Below are positions 1-7,728 of a stretch of 64,000 bases of DNA, piece after piece. The DNA comes from Stakelama portus (GTDB taxonomy: Bacteria; Pseudomonadota; Alphaproteobacteria; Sphingomonadales; Sphingomonadaceae). Position 1 is the stretch's first letter; the number at the start of each line of letters is the position of its first letter. The translations under genes were made by a program, and so were the position numbers. The stretch covers positions 174,153-238,152 of the forward strand of contig NZ_QFZL01000005.1 in NCBI RefSeq assembly GCF_003171655.1, read 5' to 3'. The notes beneath the pieces were generated by a model that ran no database searches, was not told the DNA's origin, and worked only from the letters and a program-made list of their open reading frames with translations.

Positions 1-105
1 GATCATCTCAGGGTGATTGCGGGCATCGCGTCGCTGACGGGTTTCATCCTGATCAGCTGCACAGCCCAGTACGTATACAAGACGATGAGCCAACAGGAGG
101 ATTGA
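1..105 (+). CDS. C-terminal end of a small membrane protein (partial)
   Basis: The window opens inside an open frame that ends with TGA at 103-105. The visible 34 residues contain one hydrophobic stretch (GIASLTGFILISC) followed by a short polar tail, as expected for the last membrane segment of a small inner-membrane protein. The stop lies directly against the ATG of the DUF305 gene, and the AGGAGG ribosome site of that gene overlaps this reading frame, so the two are translationally coupled. The family cannot be identified from this fragment. Confidence 0.6.
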   Translation, partial: DHLRVIAGIASLTGFILISCTAQYVYKTMSQQED

Positions 106-729
106 ATGGCTGACAACCACAGCGCGGACCACCAGCAGAACGGTGGTGGAAGCCACTACTGGCGCTTCATGGCGATGGTGGCGACGTCGACCGCGATCAT
201 GTTCGGCCTGATGTATCTAAACACATACGAGCTTAATCACGTGTTCTGGAGCGAGACGCGCTTTTGGATGACGTTCGTTATGGGCGGCATGATGATGATC
301 GTCATGCTCCTCTTCATGTGGGGCATGTACAAGGACAAGACCAAGAACTTCATCATCCTGGGCGTAGGCGCGCTGGTCTTTGCGGTGGCGCTGTGGCTGG
401 TCCGCAGCCAGGCGACCGTCAACGACGAAGAGTACATGTCCGCTATGATCCCTCACCATTCGATCGCAATCATGACGAGCGCGCGGGCCGAGATCACCGA
501 TCCGCGTGTTCGCAAGCTGGCGGACTCGATCATCGAGGCTCAGGTCAAAGAAATTGCAGAGATGAAGTTGCTGATCGAAGATATCGAAAGGAACGGTGAG
601 ATGGGCGACGGCACGCCACTCCCCGCGCGGACGACCGATCTCACACCAGAGCTATTGCAGGAAGCCAAACAGGCGGTTGAGCGTCCTATCAGCCCGGAGG
701 TGCGCGACGAGGTTACGGTGGACGAATAG
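106..729 (+). CDS. DUF305 domain membrane protein
   Basis: A protein of 207 residues. The N-terminal 35 residues are polar. Three hydrophobic segments follow (about 20-40, 53-72 and 80-100), and then a soluble C-terminal part with the DUF305 signature MIPHHSIAIMTS at about 112-123, where the paired histidines sit. DUF305 proteins are ferritin-like helical proteins often found beside copper or other metal-resistance genes; their function is not settled. The start is clear: AGGAGG lies 5 bases before the ATG and the gene abuts the preceding stop. The preceding membrane-protein fragment suggests the end of a metal-handling operon. The family call is firm, the role is not. Confidence 0.85.
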   Translation: MADNHSADHQQNGGGSHYWRFMAMVATSTAIMFGLMYLNTYELNHVFWSETRFWMTFVMGGMMMIVMLLFMWGMYKDKTKNFIILGVGALVFAVALWLVRSQATVNDEEYMSAMIPHHSIAIMTSARAEITDPRVRKLADSIIEAQVKEIAEMKLLIEDIERNGEMGDGTPLPARTTDLTPELLQEAKQAVERPISPEVRDEVTVDE

Positions 730-744
730 AAGCTTCGAGATGAT

Positions 745-783
745 TTATCCCGCAATTTGCGAAAACGTGAATTTGCGGGATAA
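745..783. repeat. 11-bp dyad with 17-base spacer
   Basis: TTATCCCGCAA at 745-755 is repeated exactly in inverted orientation as TTGCGGGATAA at 773-783. The spacer between them (756-772) is AT-rich. It lies 16 bases after the DUF305 stop. It could be a transcription terminator, but it has no T-run. The arm length and A/T-rich spacer also resemble a tyrosine-recombinase core site, which fits the integrase remains 450 bases downstream. The choice between these is not resolved by the sequence. Confidence 0.6.
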
Positions 784-1122
784 CCACGTGATCGGATGGC
801 TGTGCGAAGGTGGTTTGCTGACCGTTCTTGCTGACTTGCAATGACGATATCAAAGCGGGATTAGCGCTAATGCTGAGTCCTGAAAAAGGCATCGAACCAA
901 TGCATTAGACGGGTTTTGAGGGCCTTTTGAGGGCTTTTTGGAGATAGCCGAATTTTTAACCATCTGATAAGACTTAAAAAACTAGCTCGAATGTGATGCC
1001 TCTTCTGGCACCATTTCCCCCTAAAAACATCCCAGAACCATCGAAAAAACGGCAGAAATCTGCCATTTTCCACGGTGTCGGATATCAAGCCGTCCGATCA
1101 GATTTCATCGGACGCCCCCACA
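784..1122. other. Gene-free stretch at a probable island junction
   Basis: No coding frame with recognisable features is seen here on either strand. The composition is more AT-rich than the neighbours (runs such as TTTTTGG and CTTAAAAAAC). A perfect 8-bp hairpin, CGTCCGAT at 1091-1098 and ATCGGACG at 1107-1114, lies near its right end. It separates the DUF305 gene from the integrase remnant. Confidence 0.5.
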
Positions 1123-1160
1123 TTTGGGGCCACCGTTTGGGGCCAATTGGTGACCCCAAA
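1123..1160. repeat. Three copies of a TTTGGGGCCACC-like element
   Basis: TTTGGGGCCACC at 1123-1134 and TTTGGGGCCAA at 1136-1146 are direct repeats 13 bases apart. GGTGACCCCAAA at 1149-1160 is the same element inverted with one change. The array sits about 80 bases upstream of the integrase remnant. By position it could be an arm-type binding region or an autoregulatory site of the former integrase; that is inference. Confidence 0.6.
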
Positions 1161-1238
1161 ATTCGATGGCCCAGGAGCCATTTCGTGGGGATCGGGAAGG
1201 GTCGCTCAGGCTGAACCATTTGAACGGGAATGTTCGCC

Positions 1239-1530
1239 ATGGCTTTGAGGGATCGGGAGATTCGCACGCTCAAGCCGCAGGACCGCATTTACAAGCGCGC
1301 CGACGAGCGCGGACTATACATCGAAGTGCATCCCAGCGGGTCGAACTTTGGCAGGCACGCCCGAGACCGCGCGCCGTTGCCGCTCCTTAGCGAGCCGAGA
1401 GTTTCGCTACGGGGTGGCGACCGGCCGCTGCGAAGCCGGCCCGACCTCGGTGCTGCGCGGTGCGCTGATCACGCCAAAGACGAAGCGCCATGCGGCGATT
1501 CTCTATCCGAAGGCAGTCGGCGAAGAGCGG
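1239..1530 (+). pseudogene. Decayed DUF4102-type tyrosine integrase
   Basis: Two pieces of one integrase remain in different frames. From 1239 the frame reads MALRDREIRTLKPQDR and continues through RADERGLYIEVHPSGS. This is the N-terminal arm-binding (DUF4102) domain of island integrases. After about 1343 similarity stops, and from about 1396 another frame carries FRYGVATGRCEAGPTS followed by LRGALITPKTKRHAAI. This is the segment just before the catalytic domain in the same family. Roughly 130 residues between the pieces are deleted, the frame is shifted and the whole catalytic R-H-R-Y domain is absent. The gene cannot be active. It marks an old integration event beside the catabolic cluster. 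Confidence 0.8.
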
Positions 1531-1920
1531 GTAGCGATGACGGCGAGCAACGGTGATTCGCGCGCGGCGCGCACCTCGGCGAGCTTGCGATCGCGCTCGG
1601 TGGTATCGGGAGCGGGCACAGTGGCTGGCCCTTCGACAAGCATCGCCCCACGCTGATGGTCGAGGATCGGCTTGCCGAGATCGCCGGGCAACGGCAGCCC
1701 GAGTTTCGGCAGTCGCCAGAGGAGACAGCCAGGCTGCCGACGGTCTCGTTCGGCGCTGGTTCCCGTGCGGGCCGGGTCCTCGGGCGCCTGCCCGCCGGAA
1801 TGCATCGGCCGTAGCGCCTCCTCGTCGTTTTCATTCCCGTCCGTCCTCACGTCGGGATTAGCTTGGTGACCTGATCAGAAAACCGGGACCACCTCAGCCG
1901 AACGAGCCAGCCCCGGCACG
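1531..1920. other. Gene-poor stretch between integrase remnant and TonB receptor
   Basis: Open frames exist on both strands (for example minus-strand 1503-1850) but none shows recognisable motifs, a good ribosome site or a plausible protein composition. I see no gene that I can support. It probably consists of further island debris plus the trailer of the minus-strand receptor gene. Confidence 0.5.
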
Positions 1921-4104
1921 TCAATATTTGAACCCCAGTTGCAGCGCGATGGTCCGCGGTGATTCCGGGATCGCGAAAACATTGCCGGCGGGCATCAGCG
2001 GGCCGGGGAAAACGAAGCCGAAATTGCGTTCGTCGTTCAGGTTCTTGCCGATCAGCCGGATACTCCAACCCTGATCGCTGACCAGCCCCATGCTCACATT
2101 GACCCGCTGCGAGCCAGGGATACGGATGACATTGGCCTGATTACGCTGACCGGCCTCGCTGGAACGATAGGTCAGGTCGCCATCGAGCGAGAAGCGCAGA
2201 TCGCCGCTGATCCGCGGATGCAGCGAGAAACCGGCTACGCCGCTCCAGCGCGGAGCATGGGTCGTGTCGCTGTCGGTAACGGTGTCGCGGGCATGGGCGT
2301 AGGTGTTGTTCCAGAAAAAGCTGAAGTCGCGATTCGCGGTCCAGCGGATTTCCGATTCCAGGCCATAGGTTTCGAGGTTGGTGTTATCGACCTCGAACGC
2401 CAGCCCGGTGAAGGTGACGAGCTGAAAATCCCTGACCTTGGTAAAGAATGCCGCCGCATTCACGGTCAGCCGGCGATCGAGGAACTGGCTCTTGAAGCCG
2501 ATTTCGCCGGTGCGAGCACGCTCCGGATCATATTCCGACTGGTCGAGATAGGAGGCGGACTGGGCGAAGCCGCCAGCCTTGGTCCCCTGTCCCACCGAAC
2601 CATAGACGAGAATATCGGGCGTCACCTGATAGCTGAGCCCGAGCGACGCATCGACATTGCCCTCCGTCTTCGACATCGAAAAGGGCGCATAGGGCGGCAG
2701 AACAACCTGGCTGTAGATGCCCGGCTCAATCGCCGTGCGCGCCAGATCGACCGACTTCTTCTCGTTGGTGTAGCGCAGGCCGAGCGAGATGGTGACATCG
2801 CGCACCGCCTCATAATCGACCTGACCGAAGGTCGAAATCGCGCGATCATCCTGCCGGAACTTGGTGAGCGACACGCCGGTGACCGGCGTTGCGCCGGGAT
2901 AATGGAAGCTTCCCGTGGTGTCGTTGTCATAACTGCCGTCGAGATAGAGCGCGCCGACGATGAAGCGGAACGCCCGGCTGTCGGGCGAGGCGAGCCGCAC
3001 TTCCTGCGAGAATTGCTCCGAACTGTCGCTGACATATTGCAGCCCATAATCGCCGGGAACGAACGCAACATTGCTGTTCGCATCCGACGTGGACTGGGTA
3101 TAGCCGGTCTGCGCGGTGAGCGTGTATTCGCCGAGCGACCAGTCGATCGTCACCGATCCGCGATGGCTGTGCAGGTCACCATGCCCGGCGCCGCCCAGCG
3201 CGGGCGAATAGATGGCGGTGCGGTTGTCGAGATCCGCGTCGACCGCGCCGGGATAGCCGGCCGCGGCCCCCAGTGCTTCCGGAACGCCCGTGCTGCGCAC
3301 CAGTTCGGCGGTGGCGCCGTCGCTGACATCGTGGCTCAACTGGAACATGGCGGTGATTTCAACCGCCGGATCAGGGGTCCAGACGCCGACGATACGTCCG
3401 GCCGTGGTTTCCGAGGCAGGCCCGTAGCTGCCGTCGATCAGATTTTCGATCGCCCCGCGATTATAGTTGTACAGGCCGGCCACGCGAAAGCGCAGGTCCT
3501 GGGTAACGGGAAGGTCGATGCCTCCCTCCACCCGGTTCTTATAAACCTCGAACTCGCGCGTGGCGCGAATGTCGAAGCCGAAGTCCTGGCCGGGCTTGCG
3601 CGTGATCAGGTTGACGGCGCCCAGGCTGGTATTCTTGCCGAGCAGCGCCGCCTGTGTGCCCTTCACCGTTTCGATGCTGCCGACATCGAACAGCGAGGTC
3701 GAAAATTCACGCGAGCGCGGCGTGTAGACGCCGTCGACGAAGAGCGAGACCGAACTGTCGAACGACGGATTGCCCGGCTCCGACCCCAGTCCGCGGATCG
3801 TGATCGAAAAGGCGTTGGGCAAGGGTGCATCGGATATGTTGATCGCAGGCGCGACCGAGGAAATATCGGTGAAGTCCTGAACGCCGCGCGCGGCGATGGT
3901 GTCCGCATCGATCCGGCCGACGGTGGCGGGCACTTCCTGCGCCAACTCGCTGCGCTTGCGCGCGGTCACGACGATTTCGGGTGCGGCACTGGATTGCGTG
4001 TTGTCCGGTCCCTTGGAATCGGTGCCGGCGTCCTGCGCGCATGCCGGTGTGGCGAGCAGCGCGCCTGCCGCGACCGAACACAGGAACAACTTGTATTTCT
4101 GCAT
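1921..4104 (-). CDS. TonB-dependent outer-membrane receptor
   Basis: A protein of 727 residues. It has a signal peptide (hydrophobic core then ACAQ, cut about residue 24) and a TonB-box-like EIVVTARKR near 44. The plug domain contains ITIRGLGSEPG and LFVDGVYTPRS. A beta-barrel follows, ending in the aromatic LQLGFKY typical of outer-membrane insertion. The length is normal for the family. The start is set by AAGGAGG 8-9 bases upstream. It is the last gene of a minus-strand group that starts at 8850, though a 217-base gap before it suggests its own promoter. By context it probably imports the aromatic compound degraded by this cluster; substrate specificity cannot be read from sequence. Confidence 0.92.
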   Translation of the reverse strand: MQKYKLFLCSVAAGALLATPACAQDAGTDSKGPDNTQSSAAPEIVVTARKRSELAQEVPATVGRIDADTIAARGVQDFTDISSVAPAINISDAPLPNAFSITIRGLGSEPGNPSFDSSVSLFVDGVYTPRSREFSTSLFDVGSIETVKGTQAALLGKNTSLGAVNLITRKPGQDFGFDIRATREFEVYKNRVEGGIDLPVTQDLRFRVAGLYNYNRGAIENLIDGSYGPASETTAGRIVGVWTPDPAVEITAMFQLSHDVSDGATAELVRSTGVPEALGAAAGYPGAVDADLDNRTAIYSPALGGAGHGDLHSHRGSVTIDWSLGEYTLTAQTGYTQSTSDANSNVAFVPGDYGLQYVSDSSEQFSQEVRLASPDSRAFRFIVGALYLDGSYDNDTTGSFHYPGATPVTGVSLTKFRQDDRAISTFGQVDYEAVRDVTISLGLRYTNEKKSVDLARTAIEPGIYSQVVLPPYAPFSMSKTEGNVDASLGLSYQVTPDILVYGSVGQGTKAGGFAQSASYLDQSEYDPERARTGEIGFKSQFLDRRLTVNAAAFFTKVRDFQLVTFTGLAFEVDNTNLETYGLESEIRWTANRDFSFFWNNTYAHARDTVTDSDTTHAPRWSGVAGFSLHPRISGDLRFSLDGDLTYRSSEAGQRNQANVIRIPGSQRVNVSMGLVSDQGWSIRLIGKNLNDERNFGFVFPGPLMPAGNVFAIPESPRTIALQLGFKY

Positions 4105-4321
4105 ATTAAACCCCTCCTTATCTTATTTTTATAGGAAAAAATATATTATTTGCAGAACTAGTCAATCTCCAATTCGTGGCGATGCAAGCCACGGTAATCT
4201 CTTTGTTTTTCGTACTTTTCCGACTGGGCCGCCCGCCGGGGACGTCAAGGACGGACGAATCCGGATGCCGTGCGGTCGGCCCTAACCACGGTCTTGCGCC
4301 CCCGTTTCGAACAGGTCCCCT
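4105..4321 (-). promoter_or_regulatory. Probable receptor promoter region
   Basis: 217 bases without a gene. The 60 bases next to the receptor start are strongly AT-rich (TATTTTTATAGG, AAATATATTATT), which suits a promoter. CTAGTCAA at 4158-4165, 54 bases before the receptor ATG, recurs at 8975-8982 in the divergent promoter of the same cluster. It may be part of a common operator. Confidence 0.35.
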
Positions 4322-5818
4322 TTATTCCGCAAACACGCCGCCGGGCTGGGCCAGGCCGAGCATGCCCTGCCATCGCTCGGCCAGTTCCCCCGCCGTTCCG
4401 GTGCCGAAGACATAGCGGTCCGGGCGTACCAGCACGGCCTGCGCCTCCTGTTCGTCGAGCCATGCCTCGATCGCTTCGCGGAAGGGCGCAAGTTCTCTGT
4501 CCGACGTGGCAAGGTGGCGAAGTCCGGGCGTATCGGCTCCGCCCTTCCGGTCGATCAGCCAGGTACCGGGCCCGATCGCATCGTCTAGCCGGACCGAATC
4601 ACCGGCCACGAATTGCGGAAAGATGGTTCCCGCAGCCGAATCGCCCGGGACGAAAACGCCATGCTCGCGCCCGGGTCCGCAGGGCTGCGGCAACGGGATT
4701 TCGGTACCGGCTGCAGCGGCAGCAAGCATCGCCGCATCGCGCTGCGCCGCCACTTCGGGATCGAGCGAGCATACGAGGCGACCCATATGGATGGCGAGCT
4801 CGATATAGCTGCGCGTACACGGCTCGCGCTCAGCCTGATAGGTCTCGAGCAGCGCATCCTCGGCGCCGTTCCGGAAAATCTCGCCCAGTTTCCAGGCCAG
4901 GTTCACCGCGTCACGGATGCCCGAGCACATGCCCTGCCCGGCAAAGGGCGGGGTCTGGTGCGCGGCATCGCCGGCCAGCAGCAGCCGCCCGTCGCGCCAC
5001 TGTTTCGCCACCAGCCCATGGAAGCGATAGACCGCGCGGCGCTCGATCTCGACCCTGGCGTTCCACGGTTCGAGCAGCGTTTCGACAAAATCCGGATCAA
5101 GCGCGCGGTCAGGGTCCTCGCCGGGCAGCAGCATGAATTCCCAGCGATGACGCCCCGGTCCCATCCGCACGCAGGTCGTCGGCCGGGCGGGATCGCAGAT
5201 CTGCAGATTCACCCTGGGCACGCTCTCAGGATCGTCGGGAATGGTGTCCACCACCAGCCATGGCTCGTCGAACTGATAATCGTCGAGGCCCACGCCCATC
5301 GCATCGCGCACCGCACTGCGCGCGCCGTCGCATCCGACGAGGTAGCGCGCCTCGATTACCGTCCTGCTACCGTCTTCCCCCGTCGCGGTGACATCGACAT
5401 GGTCACCGGCCTCCGCGAACCCGGTAAATGCCTGCCCCAGCCGTACCGAGACATTGGCCATCGCGGCGAGCCGCGCGCGCAGCGCCCGCTCCACGCCCGG
5501 CTGGTTGAACATATAGGAAGCCGCCCAACCCGAAACGCCGCGCTCGCCAAGCTGGGCGTCCATCAGCAGTTCGCCCTTGGCATTGCGGAACTCGTACGGA
5601 CCCGCGGGCTCGGCGTGCTTCAGGACCTCGTCGGCTATTCCGATCGACTGGAACACGCGCATGATCTCGTGATCGAAATGCGCCGCGCGCGGCAATGGAT
5701 AGACTTCGTGCGACCGCTCGAGCGCAATCACGTTCAGCCCCTGCTGGCCCAACAGGCAGGCAAGCACTGCGCCGACCGGGCCAAGCCCGGCGACGACGAT
5801 ATCGGCCCGTTCGTTCAT
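4322..5818 (-). CDS. FAD-dependent aromatic hydroxylase, MhpA type
   Basis: A protein of 498 residues from the chosen start. The FAD-binding GLGPVG lies at 11-16. The pieces PLPRAAHFDHE and MRVFQSIGIAD match 3-(3-hydroxyphenyl)propionate hydroxylases. The second nucleotide motif GCDGARS is at 163-169, and GDAAHQTPPFAGQG begins at 283. These class A flavoproteins use NAD(P)H and O2 to hydroxylate phenolic substrates, preparing them for ring opening. An ATG at 5851 would also fit. I prefer 5818 because GGAG lies 11 bases upstream and homology begins there. It follows the truncated amidohydrolase by 16 bases. The exact substrate is unknown. Confidence 0.88.
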   Translation of the reverse strand: MNERADIVVAGLGPVGAVLACLLGQQGLNVIALERSHEVYPLPRAAHFDHEIMRVFQSIGIADEVLKHAEPAGPYEFRNAKGELLMDAQLGERGVSGWAASYMFNQPGVERALRARLAAMANVSVRLGQAFTGFAEAGDHVDVTATGEDGSRTVIEARYLVGCDGARSAVRDAMGVGLDDYQFDEPWLVVDTIPDDPESVPRVNLQICDPARPTTCVRMGPGRHRWEFMLLPGEDPDRALDPDFVETLLEPWNARVEIERRAVYRFHGLVAKQWRDGRLLLAGDAAHQTPPFAGQGMCSGIRDAVNLAWKLGEIFRNGAEDALLETYQAEREPCTRSYIELAIHMGRLVCSLDPEVAAQRDAAMLAAAAAGTEIPLPQPCGPGREHGVFVPGDSAAGTIFPQFVAGDSVRLDDAIGPGTWLIDRKGGADTPGLRHLATSDRELAPFREAIEAWLDEQEAQAVLVRPDRYVFGTGTAGELAERWQGMLGLAQPGGVFAE

Positions 5819-5834
5819 CGACACATCGTCTCCG

Positions 5835-6683
5835 TCATTCTGGTTGGTCATCCGGGGCACCCGCAGCTGCGCGCGAAACCGGTGCCATCGCGCGAAGCAG
5901 TTCGACCTCGCCGGGCGATCCGACCAGCGTCAGATCATACTGCCAGCGCGCCAGCCACTGCCGTGCTTCTGCCGCGGGCAAAGCCCGCTCGCCGACGATC
6001 GGCGAGCCGCCGATCAGCGTGAGGCGCGAGGCAAGGAACGAGGTCGGTCCGCCGCCATGGCTGAAGATGAAACGGATATTGCAGCGCCGGTCGAGGGCGC
6101 CCGAATAGAGCAGGCTTGCGATCGCACGCGTCGAATCGAACGGAAATTCGATCATCGGTGCCGGCAGTCCCAGCCCGAAGGCTTCGAAGCAGCAGGGCAT
6201 GGTGGGGTGGACGAAGACATTCGCTCCCCGCTCGTCGAGCGCATCGAGCAAGGGCGCGAACGCGGCCTCGCCCAGATACGCGCCCGCCGCGTTTGTCGGC
6301 AACGCGACACCGTCGAGCCCGAGCGTGTCGAGCGCATGCTCAAGCTCGGCGAGGCTTTCGGGGACCATCGGTGCGGGCAGCATCGCGAGCGCGCCGAAAC
6401 GGGTGGGATAGTTCGTCTTCAGTTCGGCGGCATAATTGTTCACTTCCCGGCACAGACGCGGGGCCTCGCCGTCGGCCAGTGCCACCGCGAAGGGAGACGA
6501 AACCGAAAGCAGCGCCCCGGCAATTCCCAGTTCGTCCATGAGACCGATCGCCGCTTCGGGTGACCAGTCGGGCACTGGAATACCGCCATCGAGCCGGGTC
6601 AGCCCGGCGCAACGCAACGCTTCGCGATAGGCGGGCGGCAGGAAATGGGCGTGGACATCGATCGCCTTTTCGGGAAGCAGCAT
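5835..6683 (-). CDS. ACMSD-type amidohydrolase, C-terminally truncated
   Basis: A protein of 282 residues of the amidohydrolase-2 family (ACMSD, gamma-resorcylate decarboxylase and relatives). These are TIM-barrel metal-dependent decarboxylases or hydrolases. Metal-ligand motifs visible are DVHAHF (H11, H13), FVHPTMP (H159) and FSHGGG (H209). The sequence stays typical up to LLRAMAPVSR at 271. Family members then continue with a strand carrying the conserved Asp (usually in a GSDYP-like motif) and a C-terminal helix, but this one ends 11 residues later as AAAGAPDDQPE. The last metal ligand and about 40 residues are missing. No other frame restores them. It may be inactive, or a substitute acid may be used. 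Confidence 0.8.
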   Translation of the reverse strand: MLLPEKAIDVHAHFLPPAYREALRCAGLTRLDGGIPVPDWSPEAAIGLMDELGIAGALLSVSSPFAVALADGEAPRLCREVNNYAAELKTNYPTRFGALAMLPAPMVPESLAELEHALDTLGLDGVALPTNAAGAYLGEAAFAPLLDALDERGANVFVHPTMPCCFEAFGLGLPAPMIEFPFDSTRAIASLLYSGALDRRCNIRFIFSHGGGPTSFLASRLTLIGGSPIVGERALPAAEARQWLARWQYDLTLVGSPGEVELLRAMAPVSRAAAGAPDDQPE

Positions 6684-6701
6684 CGCCGAGCGCCTCTCGC
6701 G

Positions 6702-7664
6702 TCAGAAACTGTCGAGATCATTCGCGAAGGCGAACGGGCCGGCATAATATTTGGCGATCGTCTCGCGCGCAGCGGGGATATCGTCGTCGGGGATCGCGTC
6801 ATGCGTGAGGACCAACTGCTTCACGCCCGCGCGCCGCGCCATTTCGCCGACCTCCTGTGGCGAGAGATGCTCGCGGCGGAAATGGTCGGCGATCATGTCG
6901 CGGATCATCATCGGCGTGTCCGGATTGTCCGCGAAAATGCTGACGAGCGAGATGTCGGGGTCCATGACCTCCGCCACCAGCAGATCGGCACCCTTCGCGA
7001 GTTGCTCGACCGCCTCGCTAGGTCCGGTGTCGCCGGTGAAGACCACCGATCTGTGCGGTGTGTCGAAACGATAGGCGAAGGAGAGCGCATCGGGCGCGTC
7101 GCCACCCGGGGTCGCCACGTAATGCGTGTTGCGGACCGCCTTCACCTTCACATCGCCGAGCGCGACCTCGGCCCCGTCGGTCAATTCGGTAACGTGAAGA
7201 TTGGCGGCGGGATCGCCGGGCATGAAGGCGCGCATATTGTTGCCACCCATGCTCGACGCCATGATCGCCGCGACCAGGTCGTCGACCAGCGCCTTGGTAC
7301 CCGGCGGGCCGTAAATCGCGAGCGGGCTGGGTTCGAGCATCTGATAGCGCTGGCTGATCAGGGCGAACAGGCCGCCGGTATGGTCGAAATGCAAGTGGCT
7401 GATGAAGATGGTGTGGATTTCGGGCAGGTGAACGCCCGCCTTGGCGAGTTGCCACGCCGCGCCGTCGCCGGCGTCGATCAGGATATTCCGGTCACCTACC
7501 TTAAGCAGATTGGCAGGTTCGGCGCGCTCCGGATTGGGAATCGGGCCCGAATTGGTGCCCAGCGTGACGAAACGGACGTCCTGCGCGGGCGCCGCTGGCG
7601 GCGCCGAGGCAGTTTCCGCGCCCAGCATGAGGGGCAGCAGCGCAACCGCCAGTTTCGTTCGCAT
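6702..7664 (-). CDS. Exported metallo-beta-lactamase-fold hydrolase
   Basis: A protein of 320 residues with a signal peptide (KLAVALLPLMLGAETASA). It carries the metal motif HLHFDHTGG at about 110-118, a downstream GDTGPS strand carrying a ligand Asp, and a C-terminal LVLTHD. This pattern is that of the RNase Z / arylsulfatase / lactonase branch. The ATG at 7664 has AAGGAG 8 bases upstream; a GTG three codons earlier is too close to that site. It is 19 bases from the amidohydrolase. A periplasmic hydrolase inside a ring-cleavage operon might open an ester, lactone or sulfate ester of the incoming substrate before uptake; that is inference. Confidence 0.85.
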   Translation of the reverse strand: MRTKLAVALLPLMLGAETASAPPAAPAQDVRFVTLGTNSGPIPNPERAEPANLLKVGDRNILIDAGDGAAWQLAKAGVHLPEIHTIFISHLHFDHTGGLFALISQRYQMLEPSPLAIYGPPGTKALVDDLVAAIMASSMGGNNMRAFMPGDPAANLHVTELTDGAEVALGDVKVKAVRNTHYVATPGGDAPDALSFAYRFDTPHRSVVFTGDTGPSEAVEQLAKGADLLVAEVMDPDISLVSIFADNPDTPMMIRDMIADHFRREHLSPQEVGEMARRAGVKQLVLTHDAIPDDDIPAARETIAKYYAGPFAFANDLDSF

Positions 7665-7728
7665 ATCCGTCACTCCTTGGTTTGATTCGATTGAAGCCCG
7701 TCTTTTGCGGACGCAGTGGTAGGCGGGA

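Noticed and set aside
1503..1850. A 115-codon minus-strand frame between the integrase remnant and the receptor
   Set aside because: No recognisable domain and no ribosome site were found. It overlaps the end of the integrase remnant and fits decayed sequence better.
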